64,000 nt of DNA from Scheffersomyces stipitis CBS 6054 (lineage: Eukaryota; Ascomycota; Pichiomycetes; Serinales; Debaryomycetaceae). Below the pieces are notes generated by a model. It did not search any database. It worked only from the letters and a program-made list of their open reading frames with translations, and was not told the origin of the DNA. Both the position numbers and the translations under genes were made by a program. Location of the stretch: positions 992,001 through 1,056,000 of the forward strand of contig NC_009043.1 of assembly GCF_000209165.1 (NCBI RefSeq), given 5' to 3'. Below, piece by piece: positions 1-10,848 of the stretch (its first letter is position 1; every line of letters starts with the position of its first letter).

Positions 1-1253
1 GTCTATCTGCTAGTAGCGATCTCATTAAGCCGTGATAAGTCACTGTCCAATCTCTTGCTGAACGGCCATATGGAACTATACTCGCTATTCGCTCAAATTC
101 GCTCATATTCCAAATTCACCGCCAAATGCACCATTTTGGTGCTGGTACGATTGCCGGAAAATATTCTCGTAATTCACCAAATACCAGTTTTTGGCCACAG
201 TATTTTGTCTAGGGGGTAGTTCGACAACTAATATTAACTAATATTTGGTTGACACAACATGTCCCCAGGGCTCATTGTATTTACTTAAGTTTTTAATTTC
301 GTCAAGGTCGAACAATTGGCGACTGTAGTAAGAAGTTACCAGGCTCACAACGGAGTGGCCAACCTCAACTGTCTCACGTCAGTATGGATCTTCTCTTTCG
401 TTTGTTTCTGCCAGGTGCGTATTGTTCCTAATTATAGACATTATGTAACTGTGCAGTGCAGGAAGGAGAAGCCAACATAAGCCCTGCGCAAGTATTTGAC
501 AATAGCCTTGGTTCGTAGCCGATCTCCGGCCGCGAGGCCCTTCGAGAACTATGGCAACTGGAGCAGACATTGACAAAGTCCTCTGGGACCAGCGTTCTGC
601 TTGCCAAAAAGTAAACGGCGAGGACTTTTAAGAGGCATGCCGGTTAATTGCATTTGAGGATGAACGGCGCCGCTGTACATTCTTAGCGACTATATTAATC
701 TGAACATTATAACATGGCATGCTTGAATGTTATCATTGAGACCTCATAACCCCGTTTGCTGGCTCTTTCAATTCGAAATCGCAGTCGAGCTTGCAATTGT
801 AGTCGCGAACTTTCTGCACTTAAAGATCACGTTTAAGAGAGCTCTTTGAAAAGGCTTCCAGCTACATCATAGAAGTATTCCATGCAGATACTTGCATCGA
901 TGGCGGCAGCAAGATTACAAGACAACGTTACCATTGAACATTGGTCTTGTCGGAATTTCGCGGTTATTGCAAGGTTGTTTGTGTGTCGTGGATCCTTCCT
1001 GTTTTGATTGCTCTGTTGAGAATAAAAAAGCTGCGAATCTATGTTGCACAAATGTCTATTTTGGGTTACAAGATCGGCAACGCAAATTCCGAATATTTAA
1101 CAGATTTGCATCTTGGGCACATTCTGGGGTACTTCTGTAAATATTACTCAACGGCTGGTTACTGTTCCACACATACCGACCAGCAGTCTTATCTAGTACA
1201 GCCATTGCGTCTTTTCTAAGGCTCTGGTTCAGCTCTACAGCCCTAGGCATTCG

Positions 1254-1279
1254 ATTTCTTTATTCAATTTCTTTATTCA
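1254..1279. repeat. Tandem 13-bp direct repeat
   Basis: Two exact copies of ATTTCTTTATTCA lie head to tail, followed by a related partial copy. They sit in gene-free DNA and have no visible function. Confidence 0.8.
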
Positions 1280-3853
1280 ATCTCTTGTTGAAGTATAGAT
1301 AGAGATAATATATATAGGATAGCAAGCCTGGATACCTGACAATGGACGCCCTAGCCTGGGCAATAAATAATTTTGTCGCAATATCAACCTTTTCATTAGC
1401 AAAACGAAGATAGCATGATAGTAGCTACTATCAGTAATAAATAGAACCAGCCACTTAGGCTGGTGAATAACCCCCAACTGCTTACGAGCAGCTATAAACC
1501 GAAGACGCAGTTCTCTATAAATACGAAGATGAAGTGTGTGCCAAAGATGAGAAACTGCTGGCCAGCCAGACTAAATGCTCATCTCAGCTCTGTTCAGGTC
1601 CGCGAATACATGTTCAATGAAGTAAATACCACTGTCTTCAAGTTCACGACCTTGCAGCTGACGTAGTAAAGCACGTCGATAAGAAACAATAATACAATGG
1701 GGAAGCTAATGAGTATCACCAAGCTGAAACAGATGCTGGTGAGAAGCGACTCAAGGCTGTGAATGGTTGCAGCGAGAAAATTCGACCATATCATAAGCTG
1801 CCCGCTGTACGAAGACACCACGGGACTCGAGTTGTAGCTTATTATGTTGGCAATCATGTCTGTATGGTTATCCGAATATGTGTAGCGAAGATGAATGTTG
1901 TAATCTATGACTTTGTGAATTTGTAATTAGAGAAAAATGGAATCTGGAAAACGTTTAGTATAGGAGTGAGCACCTTCCAATGATAAGCAACGAGATGGAG
2001 AATAGCAACGAATGTATTAACGATCACACCCGATACTCCTTTCACAGACGAGCCTGTCTAGCTGAGTATTATAGGTGATAAGTAGAATGAAGATCCTTGT
2101 GATGTGTAATCCATTTTTTCATGGACTTTTCGGACCATATATATATTTTGTAAACCGCCCCGTTTAGGCCCTGTCTCTGATATCATATTCTTTGCTTTTT
2201 GCGGGCCACTACAAATTAAGAAAAGTGTAAGTGCAACCTACTCCGAACCTACAGATATTTTTTGAGCCTGTCCTGGGTTACCCGGCGTGTCATCCCGTAT
2301 TTTCTGCACCAGCTCGGGAGGATAGAAGGAAGAAAAAATTTCCAGCATTGTTTGCACAATTTCTGTTTAAGCTGCTCTCTTCTTTCCTCGGTCAGAAGAC
2401 ACTTGCATCTGCTTATGTCTGTTGGCAAATGGTATGTAATCTTTCTAGTAACTATACGGAGACAGTATTGCACACCCGGGCGACCTATCTGATGAGCATC
2501 TCAAATTAAACTTATCTACATTATTTGATCGCAGTGAAAAAATCTTACTATTCTGATTTGGTTGTTATCTCTAAATGGATGTGTGTGCAAGCCAGTTCTG
2601 GCTGTTTCCAGTAATGTCAAGTCTTGAAACTAATACTAACACATAGCAAGCTTTTGCAAACCTTAATGCTTTAAGCCTTACATCCCCTGTTTTAGGATAA
2701 AGGGATGTTAACTCTGACTTTGAACAATCCCACTAAATTGCTTGAGTTTCTTCTACTTCTTTGTTTTTGTTCACTACAATCTAGAATGTGTAAAAGACAC
2801 ATATTAGGCAAATGTGGTTGAATCCTCTAGGCCGATTCGGGTAGAGTCGGTAGTTGTAACTACTGTTGATCTTATCCCTGTTTCTCTCTTTTGTTCTTCA
2901 TCTGGACTCCACGTTGTCCGGCGCCTCAATTATAATTCTCTGCATCAAGTCTCAACCTTATCGAAGTCCTTCGAATGCGGTGAACTGGTCGTTTTTCACT
3001 ATAAATGGTGCCACTCTTGCTAGGCAGACATTGAGCAAATAATCCGTGTAGTAGTAAGCGTCCGATAATATGAATTGCAAATAGTATCCACAAGCGAAAC
3101 CAGGGCACATGCTCATAATATGTAACACACTATCTTGCTACTCCGAAAATAACGCAGGCTATGTGTAGATTCCGACATTGCCAGTTTTGGCATAGCTCGG
3201 CTTGCGTCAGGGAGTGCTGTCGCCGATTGCTGAGGCAGTAATCGTTTTGTTACCAACTTTAAATTTGTAAAAAATTCTGGCCATTGTTAACTCTATTTTC
3301 AGCCTGGATTGGAAATGCAAGGGATAGCTCGGTAAACGTAGATAACAAGTAATCCAAACGTATCCGCTATCTTTGCAAGTTAAATTCCTGGAACGCCAGC
3401 ATGGCTCAGTCAGATAAGCCCATTGTCCAATAGACGTCTTGAAGAGAAATAAGGGGTATGCTATAGGCAGAGAGTTGCAGCTGCTGGGTTGAATTTTCGG
3501 TCGCACTAAATTAATACTGATCCCCAGATGCTCGAAGTACTTTACAACTAAAATTATTAGACCTTTCTTCTGATTCTAGTCGTCAATTTTGAGCATCCTA
3601 GTCGCCTTTCTTCGTCTAATTACGTCAGTTTTGGTAGTATTTTATAATTGTCTTTTGATGAATTTATTTCAGAAATTAAGAAAAAAAGAAAATTTGAAAT
3701 TAGTTTACTTCTAATGAAGTGACATTCTTGTGTTTCTGTGGTATCTATTTGGACTCATTTACACAAACTTGGAAATAGAACTACTTGAAGTTTACTAGAC
3801 TTACGGCGATCCCTAAATACATCTAATAAATCCAAATCGTACAAAGACTGTTA

Positions 3854-3883
3854 CTCTCAAATCGTATTCTCTCAAATCGTATT
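3854..3883. repeat. Tandem 15-bp direct repeat
   Basis: Two exact adjacent copies of CTCTCAAATCGTATT. They lie in gene-free DNA and are probably a local replication-slippage duplication. Confidence 0.8.
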
Positions 3884-4595
3884 CATCAATTTTGCCAGGA
3901 TTACTATTTTAGTTTCTTAACTATTTACAATCGACATTTATATTTCATGTGAAAGGTGACAAGCATGATCAACTTCTTATAATAAACTTTGCAAATTAAA
4001 TGGACGATTGAAGAGCTTATCATCGAATTTTGTTCTCAAAGTAGAGTATGTGTAACAAAGAGGAAGCTTCTTTTGGTTTCAAAATTGTTCCGCCACTTGT
4101 TAAGGTACAATCTAACTACAATGGTTTGGGGTATCCTTAAAAATCAGTAAAAAGGGCTACTCGATCACATACACCACGTTAAGATAGAATCGACCTATAA
4201 GACAAGTACAGCCTCTTATGACAAGCAATATGAAGATCAGAGACATAGTGAACTATATAATTATCCAAGGGATTCTTGTGGCAATAGCATAGAATGTAAT
4301 GTATTGCGATTAAAGTCGAATTTATTAACTACGTGGTATATAAATATTCCTCAATCCACACTTAAGGATGGAAGATATCTTAAGATAAGAGGCATTTTTT
4401 GATATCACCTATTACCTAGATATCCTTAGAAAACTGTGAGAGCCTATGGCATCAAGATACCGGACTTGTAGAAATGGTGTCTAAAGAAGACGTCTAGACT
4501 GCACATTCATTTTTCTTTTTAACTTTTTTACGATGATATAGCACGTGATACTTACATAATTGCAAAAACCATGAATTTTCGTTGAAAAGCAAAAT

Positions 4596-4669
4596 GCCTG
4601 GCTAGCTCAATAGAGCGTTTCTCTTATGTTAGATATCAAATGGTTGCGGGTTACACTCCCCCATAGATT
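4596..4669 (+). pseudogene. Decayed tRNA-Lys(CTT) copy
   Basis: The 5' end (GCCTGGCTAGCTCAAT, then AGAGCG) matches the acceptor and D-arm layout of eukaryotic tRNA-Lys(CTT). The anticodon loop CTCTTA is present, and a T-arm-like GTTGCGGG...CTCCCCC follows at the right distance. It is broken in several places: bases are missing from the D loop (A box) and from the anticodon stem, about 8 extra bases lie exactly where a tRNA intron would sit (after position 37), the T loop reads TTACACT instead of TTCGANT (B box lost), and the acceptor strands no longer pair fully. It is therefore probably not transcribed. A small hairpin (TTCGAT/ATCGAA arms, 4679-4694) follows. The identification rests on recognition by eye. 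Confidence 0.5.
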
Positions 4670-4944
4670 GTAATATGCTTCGATCATCATCGAAAAGCAC
4701 CGTATTTTTGTTTTGCTTCAGTTAAGGATAGTCTACGGAGTCAATAGCCGCACTAGCAGTGGATGGGGTTTGAACTATATCGCACTGAAATGACTGATTG
4801 CAAAAAAGAGTCAGAATATGGTCACATGACTAGATCTAATTTTTCATGGAGTACAATTTTTTATGTTGATTAAGGGTGAAATCGCTTGAATTGTAGCCGA
4901 ATATTGTCTGTATTTACTACGAATTTGGAATATTGGCGTTGCAA

Positions 4945-6663
4945 ATGGCATACGGCGTCAAGGTGAATAATGTCTTCGCAAAGGCAGAAGAAAGCAGCGA
5001 ATCCGTACAAGTCCAAGAGCGCGCTGGAAACTTTTCCTCATCCTCTCTACCTGAAGAGAACAAGCAGAACGATGTCGTAGTACAACAACAAGAAGAAGAA
5101 GAAAAAGACTCCAACAGCATATGGGCCTACTTGGCAAATGCCTCGAAGAAGTTGGACTCGTTAGGAGTAGAAACTAGAGGTATCGAGAGAATACAGCCAT
5201 ACGAAAGGTCTACCAATAAGACTAAACAACTTATCTCTGTCATAGGACTTTGGCTTTCTGCCTGTGGTGGGTTGAGTTCGATGTCTTCTTTCTATTTAGG
5301 CCCGCTTTTGTTTGAATTGGGTTTGAAAAAGACTTTGGTGTCTGGTTTAATTGGTCAAGGACTTGGTTGTGCCATTGCTGCCTACTGTTCATTGATGGGA
5401 CCCAGATCTGGATGTCGTCAAATGGTGGGAGCCAGATTTCTTTTCGGTTGGTGGTTCGTCAAGCTTGTTTCACTTGTCAGTATCATTGGAGTCATGGGTT
5501 GGTCTGTTGTGAACTGTGTTGTAGGTGGTCAAATCTTGGCCAGTATCAGTGACGGAAAGATTCCTCTTGTGGTAGGTATTGTCATAATTGCTGTCATCTC
5601 TCTTGCAGTGGCTATTGGTGGTATCAAGCAGTTGTTGAAGGTGGAAACTCTTCTTGCACTTCCAGTAAACTTTGCCTTCTTGCTTTTGTACGTTGTAGCC
5701 TCCAAGAAGTTTTCTTATCTTACCATGAACGATCCTATAGACGACCATGCTACTCTTAAGGGTAATTGGTTGTCTTTCTTTTCTTTATGTTATTCCATTA
5801 CTTCTACTTGGGGTTCCATTGCTTCTGATTACTACATTTTGTTCCCTGAAAACACACCCGATTTGCATGTTTTCAGTATCACCTTCTTTGGCATTCTTAT
5901 TCCCACAACTTTTGTAGGTGTTGCTGGTCTTCTCATCGGTAATGTTGCTTTGACTTATGAGCCATGGGGCGATGCTTATGCTGAATTCGGTATGGGTGGT
6001 TTGTTGAACGAAGCCTTCAAGCCATGGGGAGGAGGAGGAAAATTCTTGTTGATTCTTATCTTCCTCTCGTTGATTTCCAACAATATCTTGAACACTTACT
6101 CAGCTGCCTTTGGAATTCAATTGGCTGGACGTGTTCTTTCCCGTATTCCTCGTTGGCTCTGGGCCTTTGTGATCACGGCGGTGTATTTGGTCTGTGCCCT
6201 TGTAGGGAGATACAAATTTGCTACGATTTTGGGTAACTTCTTGCCTATGGTCGGGTACTGGATATCCATGTATTTCATAATATTGCTTGAAGAAAATATC
6301 ATCTTTAGAACAGACGCTTTCAAGCACTTATTTACCAAAGAATTCCCGCCAGAGTCTGAAGAAACTGAAGGTACATCTAGAACCATAGTGATGGCTAAGA
6401 ACAGTGCTAAGAACCAACACTACAACTTTGAAATTTGGAACGACTACGACAGATTGACACATGGCTTTGCTGCTACAGCCTCTTTCATTGTAGGAGCTGC
6501 TGGAGCTGCTGTGGGGATGTCACAGACATACTGGATTGGACCTGTGGCTTTGGCTATGGGCGGTGCGTACGGAGGAGATATAGCCATGTGGTTATGTATG
6601 GGATTCAGCGGAGTAGCATACCCAGGATTAAGGTACCTCGAGTTGAAGAAATATGGACGTTAG
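4945..6663 (+). CDS. Purine-cytosine permease (NCS1 family, Fcy2/Fcy21-like)
   Basis: Plasma-membrane proton symporter of the nucleobase-cation-symport-1 family, which takes up cytosine, adenine, guanine or hypoxanthine in yeasts. The protein has a hydrophilic acidic N-terminus, the family stretch around residues 65-85 (RGIERIQPYERSTNKTKQL) just before the first membrane segment, then about 12 hydrophobic segments. GLGCAIAAYCSLMGPRSGCRQM matches the conserved Gly-Pro-x-Ser-Gly region of Fcy2. The longest open frame begins at a TTG at 4933, but the first ATG (4945) is the sensible start and gives 572 residues, close to Fcy2-type proteins (about 530). It stands alone, flanked by 4.9 kb and 2 kb without genes. 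Substrate cannot be decided from sequence alone among Fcy2, Fcy21 and Fcy22 types. Confidence 0.93.
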   Translation: MAYGVKVNNVFAKAEESSESVQVQERAGNFSSSSLPEENKQNDVVVQQQEEEEKDSNSIWAYLANASKKLDSLGVETRGIERIQPYERSTNKTKQLISVIGLWLSACGGLSSMSSFYLGPLLFELGLKKTLVSGLIGQGLGCAIAAYCSLMGPRSGCRQMVGARFLFGWWFVKLVSLVSIIGVMGWSVVNCVVGGQILASISDGKIPLVVGIVIIAVISLAVAIGGIKQLLKVETLLALPVNFAFLLLYVVASKKFSYLTMNDPIDDHATLKGNWLSFFSLCYSITSTWGSIASDYYILFPENTPDLHVFSITFFGILIPTTFVGVAGLLIGNVALTYEPWGDAYAEFGMGGLLNEAFKPWGGGGKFLLILIFLSLISNNILNTYSAAFGIQLAGRVLSRIPRWLWAFVITAVYLVCALVGRYKFATILGNFLPMVGYWISMYFIILLEENIIFRTDAFKHLFTKEFPPESEETEGTSRTIVMAKNSAKNQHYNFEIWNDYDRLTHGFAATASFIVGAAGAAVGMSQTYWIGPVALAMGGAYGGDIAMWLCMGFSGVAYPGLRYLELKKYGR

Positions 6664-7324
6664 AGACATTAAAGATATACATTAGAGTAATATAGATTTA
6701 TACATTAGACTTTTCAGTAGTTTCGTAGCAATGAGTACATGTCCTGACAAATGTTAAACGAGACATTCAAACATAGAATGGACCTCATTTACGAGTTGCT
6801 AGCAGGTCTGTGGGAATCGAACAACGACTTTTGAAATGAACAATACACTGAGAAAATCATGTCAGTTTTGGAACTTGGGATCTAAGCAGGAGCGTCTAGG
6901 TCGGTTGGAGGTGATGGCATGGTCAAGTATTGACGTGCTCTAAGCTCAAAATCAATGTGAGTCTGTAATGGAGGTTGCTTGAAAGATTGATCGGTCGCAT
7001 ATATATTACGTACTAGATAAATCCTTCAGAGCAAACGACTTATAAATCAGATATGTCGACATGATATTCCAATTGGGGTTTAAGTTCATTGGAGTACATG
7101 GACTCTGCTACCGGGCAGTTTCTAAGTACACTATAGATAATATATCAATGGCAGAATATGGGGTAAGATTTTGGGTGCGAACTTGGGTGCAACCATAGTC
7201 ACGGTGCTCGCACCAAATGTGGCTGGACAAAAAATACTGTCAAATATAAAAGTACTCATACCTGTCGTGTTCTTAGGCAATGTAGGAAACGGGCATATGG
7301 TGTAACAGGGTTAAAGGACACGTA

Positions 7325-7363
7325 CAAGGACAAGGACGCGGAAACGGAATCGGAAACGGAATC
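7325..7363. repeat. Short purine-rich tandem repeat
   Basis: Two copies of CGGAAACGGAAT are adjacent (7339-7362), preceded by an ACAAGG-type doublet. It is noncoding and probably a simple-sequence slippage tract. Confidence 0.65.
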
Positions 7364-8234
7364 AGACTCGGTGTTTATTCAATACAGATATGGGAGCTTC
7401 GGGTGTGAGTGGTATCACGTGAGAACTAAAAATGCATGATGGGTGATGGCAAATTTTTGTTTAATCTCGAGATAGCGGGTAATATTTTTTCGCAATGCGT
7501 CTAACTTCAAGATCGAAAAGGTTCTACCTGGTATATACAGGATATTGAACACCCCCTTTAACCTCAGTGGTAGTACAAATAAAAGCGGATATCTCTTCCA
7601 TCGCCCACTATCAATGACATATACAGATTATTGTAAATAACCAGCTGTACTGGAATCTTTATTGTTAGTGCATAACCATAATATTATGATTTTGGGAGAC
7701 CTGCGATCAACAGACGTCAGAACCGGTGGTTCCAGACTATGCTCTCAGCATGTAGAAACAAAAGGGAGTATGCAAGATTGTTGATGCGATCAGGTTCGCC
7801 TTAGTAACTCCGTAAATAGCGAGATTTTACATCATGACCTTACTTGCAAGCGTATTTCATGTCTTCGTATCTCAATCCTAAACAGACAGACTTTGTACTC
7901 CTATTTCCTTGTTCAGAAAAGCGGAATTCGTGGATCCTACTTGACCCAATGTGGAAGAGGTGTGTATAGGAAATTATCACGATATTCTACCACTAAAGAA
8001 GCAGATGGTGTCTGAAGGCGCAGCATTTTGTTAACACGAGGGTCAAGAGTTGAAAGCCGTATCAATTTTTCTGTTTCATCTACTTCCAATATGTCAGAGT
8101 TAGCTAACCCGTGCTCGCAGCACAGATCCTTGTCTGCTAGCCCACCTGGTCCAGACTTCCTTTGCTTCACTCTATTTCTATATTAAGCTTGACTATAAGC
8201 CTACGTATTTCTCATGCAGGGCTGTTCCAGCTCA

Positions 8235-8243
8235 ATGAGTCAT
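8235..8243. promoter_or_regulatory. Gcn4-type site ATGAGTCAT
   Basis: An exact 9-bp palindromic Gcn4 consensus about 470 bp upstream of the first Bul-like gene. Gcn4 activates genes under amino-acid limitation in S. cerevisiae and Candida. Function here is inferred from position and the exact match. Confidence 0.5.
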
Positions 8244-8329
8244 TCGGTTCGGATTTTACTTAATTATATTCTGTACATGGTGTTTGTGTTTGCATTTGGA
8301 GAGATGATCGTGGTTTATTGGCTGTTACC

Positions 8330-8339
8330 CCGGCACCGG
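8330..8339. promoter_or_regulatory. Leu3-type site CCGGCACCGG
   Basis: It matches the S. cerevisiae Leu3 consensus CCGGNNCCGG exactly and lies about 375 bp upstream of the first Bul-like ATG. It overlaps an inverted CGG-N8-CCG pair (8337-8350), another possible zinc-cluster protein site. Binding is inferred, not shown. Confidence 0.45.
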
Positions 8340-8712
8340 TGTCAACACCGATTCTAGTTTATAACGGCCACCTCCGCATTTGTTAGCTTGTGTAAGCTTA
8401 GCTGTGCAGACCTGTGTAGTGATATTTTTTTAGATGCTAATTGTCTCTCCTCCTTTGGAAACTAAGCTCGTATTTGATCTAGTGCATACCTTCAACTGCT
8501 TGCTGCCCACCTTTACGACTCCTGCTTAGTTATTATGGAACTAGAGATGAAAAATTTTCCCAAAACAATGATAATTCCTTTTCTATTCGGGGTTACGCTA
8601 GAATCTGACTATTAATATATATAGGTAATCATAGTATGTAGTGAATCTTTAACTTTTCAATTTTCACTATTTTTCATTATTCAGAGCAACTAAATTAGCA
8701 ATTGACTTTCCA

Positions 8713-10848
8713 ATGCTACTGACTCTACCTCTTCAGCTGGCTCACTCCAGCCATGCCCACCTGAGACATATACGGACACGTTTCTCATCTAATGCATCGT
8801 GTTTCAGCAATTCCAGTGCCCCAGATTTGGCTCTTCCCACTGAACCAGAGTCTATAATCCCTTCCTACAATTGTCTTGTAGCCCCAGGCGCGTATTTATC
8901 GTTACCGTCGTCTCGTAGATCATCGGCTTTCTCGAGCTCCGACGCCCTGCCTGATGCCAACGTTAACCTCCATCTCCACCATATGGATATGGAGTCTGCG
9001 TCTCTTGCTCCTGCACCATTATCACCAAATCACGCACACTTACAAAATGAGAACCAAAATGAAGTTGGCTGCGAGGCCGGTTTCGGGGATTTCAACATGT
9101 ATGACTGCGCGGATTGCACTGCTGCGAATGCCAACTTGCGTCGCCGTTCGTCATTTGAATCCATAGTTGATGATATAAACAAATTGTATGACTTGACTAG
9201 TACCTTCAATCCCATTTCCGATGCTATCACCATGTCGGTGCATATCAGTTCTGATGGCGAAGAACATCACCAAGGTCTGGTAGTCACGGGGTACATGATA
9301 ATTGAGAATAGGGGTGCCGAGCCTATTCCCTTCGAAATGTACTACGTCACCTTGGAGGGCTCATCTACCGTACTTGAAACAAGATACACTAAGTACAGGA
9401 AGAGAAAGCAGCCTTTGCACGAGCAGAGATTCTTGGAAATGATTGACTTCACTGGCTCCTACAATCCTAACCTCTTTGATTCAGACTTGTTTGCTGGTTC
9501 TGGATCTGTATTGTTGCCAGGCACAACATATACCACTCCCTTTTGGTTCAGAATCCCCCATCAGCTTGTGGAATCAGCCTGCCAGCACAATCCTTCCACT
9601 AGCCATTGTCAATTGCCTCCTAGTTTTGGAATCCCGTTAGGATCCAAGACTGACGTCAACGACCACGCCTATACGGACACTTCCATAAGTTACAGAGTAG
9701 TTGGCCGTTTTATAGGCAGAAAACAGGACTATGGAGCTACTGATTCAGTCGACGATTTGGTTACCTTAAAACTGGCTCTAGGCTACATTAGAGTAGTGGG
9801 CCAGTATAAAACTCCACCCAATGTCAAGAATTCACTGATGGTTAAACCTTATTTCGATTTGATGAGCAATCTTCGTCAGAAAGTCGAAGAAGGCAAGGAA
9901 ATGAAGCGGATCCGGGCTAAAAAGGAGCAGGCTCCACCTCCATATTTGAGAGACGAGCCTAAGACCACAAAAATGGCGTACAGTCCAGTTTACCGATACA
10001 ACGACCCTTCTCCCGATTATTCAGTGTATGCTGATAATAGTGAATACGTCTTGAAGCTCACTAAGAGAGGTTTTGCTGGCGAAAAGACTGTTGGATCTAT
10101 AGGTGTTTATGCTCCCAACACCGAAGTGGTTGTCAAATACATTCCACCTCAACAATTCAGAAATCTGCCTGTCAACTCAAAAGATCTAGACACTTGGACA
10201 TTGAAGATTCCTGTCACTCTTGACGTCCAACAATGTGGAGACTCCAAACCACAGATCAGATCTATTCGCACCGAGTTGGTGATGATGTCTTTGAGATCTG
10301 ACGAATGTGCTATTCCTTTTGAAATTGACTACGATTTGATTCTTGGAAAAGATAGAATTACCAGTCGTGATTGTGACGAAGACCGTTCTTACAAACACAT
10401 CATCAGGCCCATGAAAGACGTTGCCACCCAATTGTACAAACTCAGCAAGGAGATTGGTACCGAAACTTTGCAGGTGGAGAAGAGTGCAGCCATTGATTTG
10501 AGAAGTGTATGTAAATTAAAGGAAAAATGCACCGTTGTGACTGTGCAAGATGTTAAAGTTGACACTGGCAGTGATTTGTTTAACGCCACCAACGGGTCCA
10601 AGTTAAGTACGTGGCAGAGCAAGAAAACCGAGAAGTCGAATCGCCAGTTCAATTTGTTGGTTAACCTTGCATCTACAAGTGAGCTTAAGAAAAGCAAGAC
10701 TGGAGGCTACGACGAACATTGTTTAGTTCCAACTTTCCAGTCTTGTCACTTTTCCAGACTCTACTATGTGCGGATCTGCTTGGAATTCAGTTACCACAAC
10801 GAGCAGTACGCTTACATCAAAGTACCAGTTATTGTGGAGAACAGCTAA
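8713..10848 (+). CDS. Bul1/Bul2-type Rsp5 adaptor, copy A
   Basis: Arrestin-like adaptor that links the HECT ubiquitin ligase Rsp5 to plasma-membrane permeases (Gap1 and other amino-acid transporters in S. cerevisiae) for endocytosis or vacuolar sorting. The 711-residue protein carries the Bul N-terminal core (about residues 165-360, with PIPFEMYYVTLEGSS and RFLEMIDFTGSYNPN) and the Bul C-terminal core ending in CLVPTFQSCHFSRLYYVR and a final beta strand IKVPVIVEN. A PPPY motif for Rsp5 WW domains lies at residues 408-411, in the middle of the protein, whereas copy B has its motif near the N-terminus. The N-terminal 160 residues are low-complexity and poorly conserved. It is shorter than S. 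cerevisiae Bul1 (about 976). The gene is followed in the same direction by a paralogue. Upstream Gcn4 and Leu3 consensus sites suggest amino-acid control. Confidence 0.88.
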   Translation: MLLTLPLQLAHSSHAHLRHIRTRFSSNASCFSNSSAPDLALPTEPESIIPSYNCLVAPGAYLSLPSSRRSSAFSSSDALPDANVNLHLHHMDMESASLAPAPLSPNHAHLQNENQNEVGCEAGFGDFNMYDCADCTAANANLRRRSSFESIVDDINKLYDLTSTFNPISDAITMSVHISSDGEEHHQGLVVTGYMIIENRGAEPIPFEMYYVTLEGSSTVLETRYTKYRKRKQPLHEQRFLEMIDFTGSYNPNLFDSDLFAGSGSVLLPGTTYTTPFWFRIPHQLVESACQHNPSTSHCQLPPSFGIPLGSKTDVNDHAYTDTSISYRVVGRFIGRKQDYGATDSVDDLVTLKLALGYIRVVGQYKTPPNVKNSLMVKPYFDLMSNLRQKVEEGKEMKRIRAKKEQAPPPYLRDEPKTTKMAYSPVYRYNDPSPDYSVYADNSEYVLKLTKRGFAGEKTVGSIGVYAPNTEVVVKYIPPQQFRNLPVNSKDLDTWTLKIPVTLDVQQCGDSKPQIRSIRTELVMMSLRSDECAIPFEIDYDLILGKDRITSRDCDEDRSYKHIIRPMKDVATQLYKLSKEIGTETLQVEKSAAIDLRSVCKLKEKCTVVTVQDVKVDTGSDLFNATNGSKLSTWQSKKTEKSNRQFNLLVNLASTSELKKSKTGGYDEHCLVPTFQSCHFSRLYYVRICLEFSYHNEQYAYIKVPVIVENS

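Larger units (their letters stand above)
1..4944. other. Gene-free left region (about 4.9 kb)
   Basis: I see no convincing gene here. Open frames are under 100 codons, overlap each other on both strands and resemble nothing I know. The stretch holds a decayed tRNA-Lys copy (4596-4669), a 13-bp direct repeat (1254-1279), a 15-bp direct repeat (3854-3883), intron-like signals with no reading frame (2432-2650), and a CACGTG hexamer at 4542-4547. The last few hundred bases must include the promoter of the permease at 4945. Such a long empty stretch is unusual for this gene-dense genome and could be eroded transposon or gene debris, but I could not identify a parent element. Confidence 0.6.
6664..8712. 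other. Intergenic region with BUL-like promoter
   Basis: No supportable gene. It contains the permease 3' end, a small GGAAACGGAATC-type repeat (7325-7363), a TCACGTGA palindrome (7415-7422), a Gcn4 consensus (8235-8243), a Leu3 consensus (8330-8339) and a TATATATA run about 90 bp upstream of the next ATG (8616-8623). A 77-codon minus-strand frame at 7937-8170 has no family features. Confidence 0.6.

Noticed and set aside
1284..1530. TGTTGAA...TATAAATA stretch resembling the start of a Ty-type LTR
   Set aside because: I found no matching ...TTCAACA end, no second copy in the window and no target-site duplication.
1594..1857. 87-codon minus-strand frame with one hydrophobic segment
   Set aside because: No family resemblance, overlaps other frames in a region of similar random openings, and A/T-rich codons alone can give a Phe/Leu/Ile-rich stretch.
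4770..4785. GTTCAAACCCC word on the minus strand, like a tRNA T arm
   Set aside because: The rest of a tRNA is missing and the acceptor strands do not pair.
6813..6823. B-box-like word TGTTCGATTCC on the minus strand
   Set aside because: No A box or cloverleaf at the right distance; taken as chance.
7937..8170. 77-codon minus-strand open frame
   Set aside because: No recognisable motif or codon bias, and it lies in promoter DNA.
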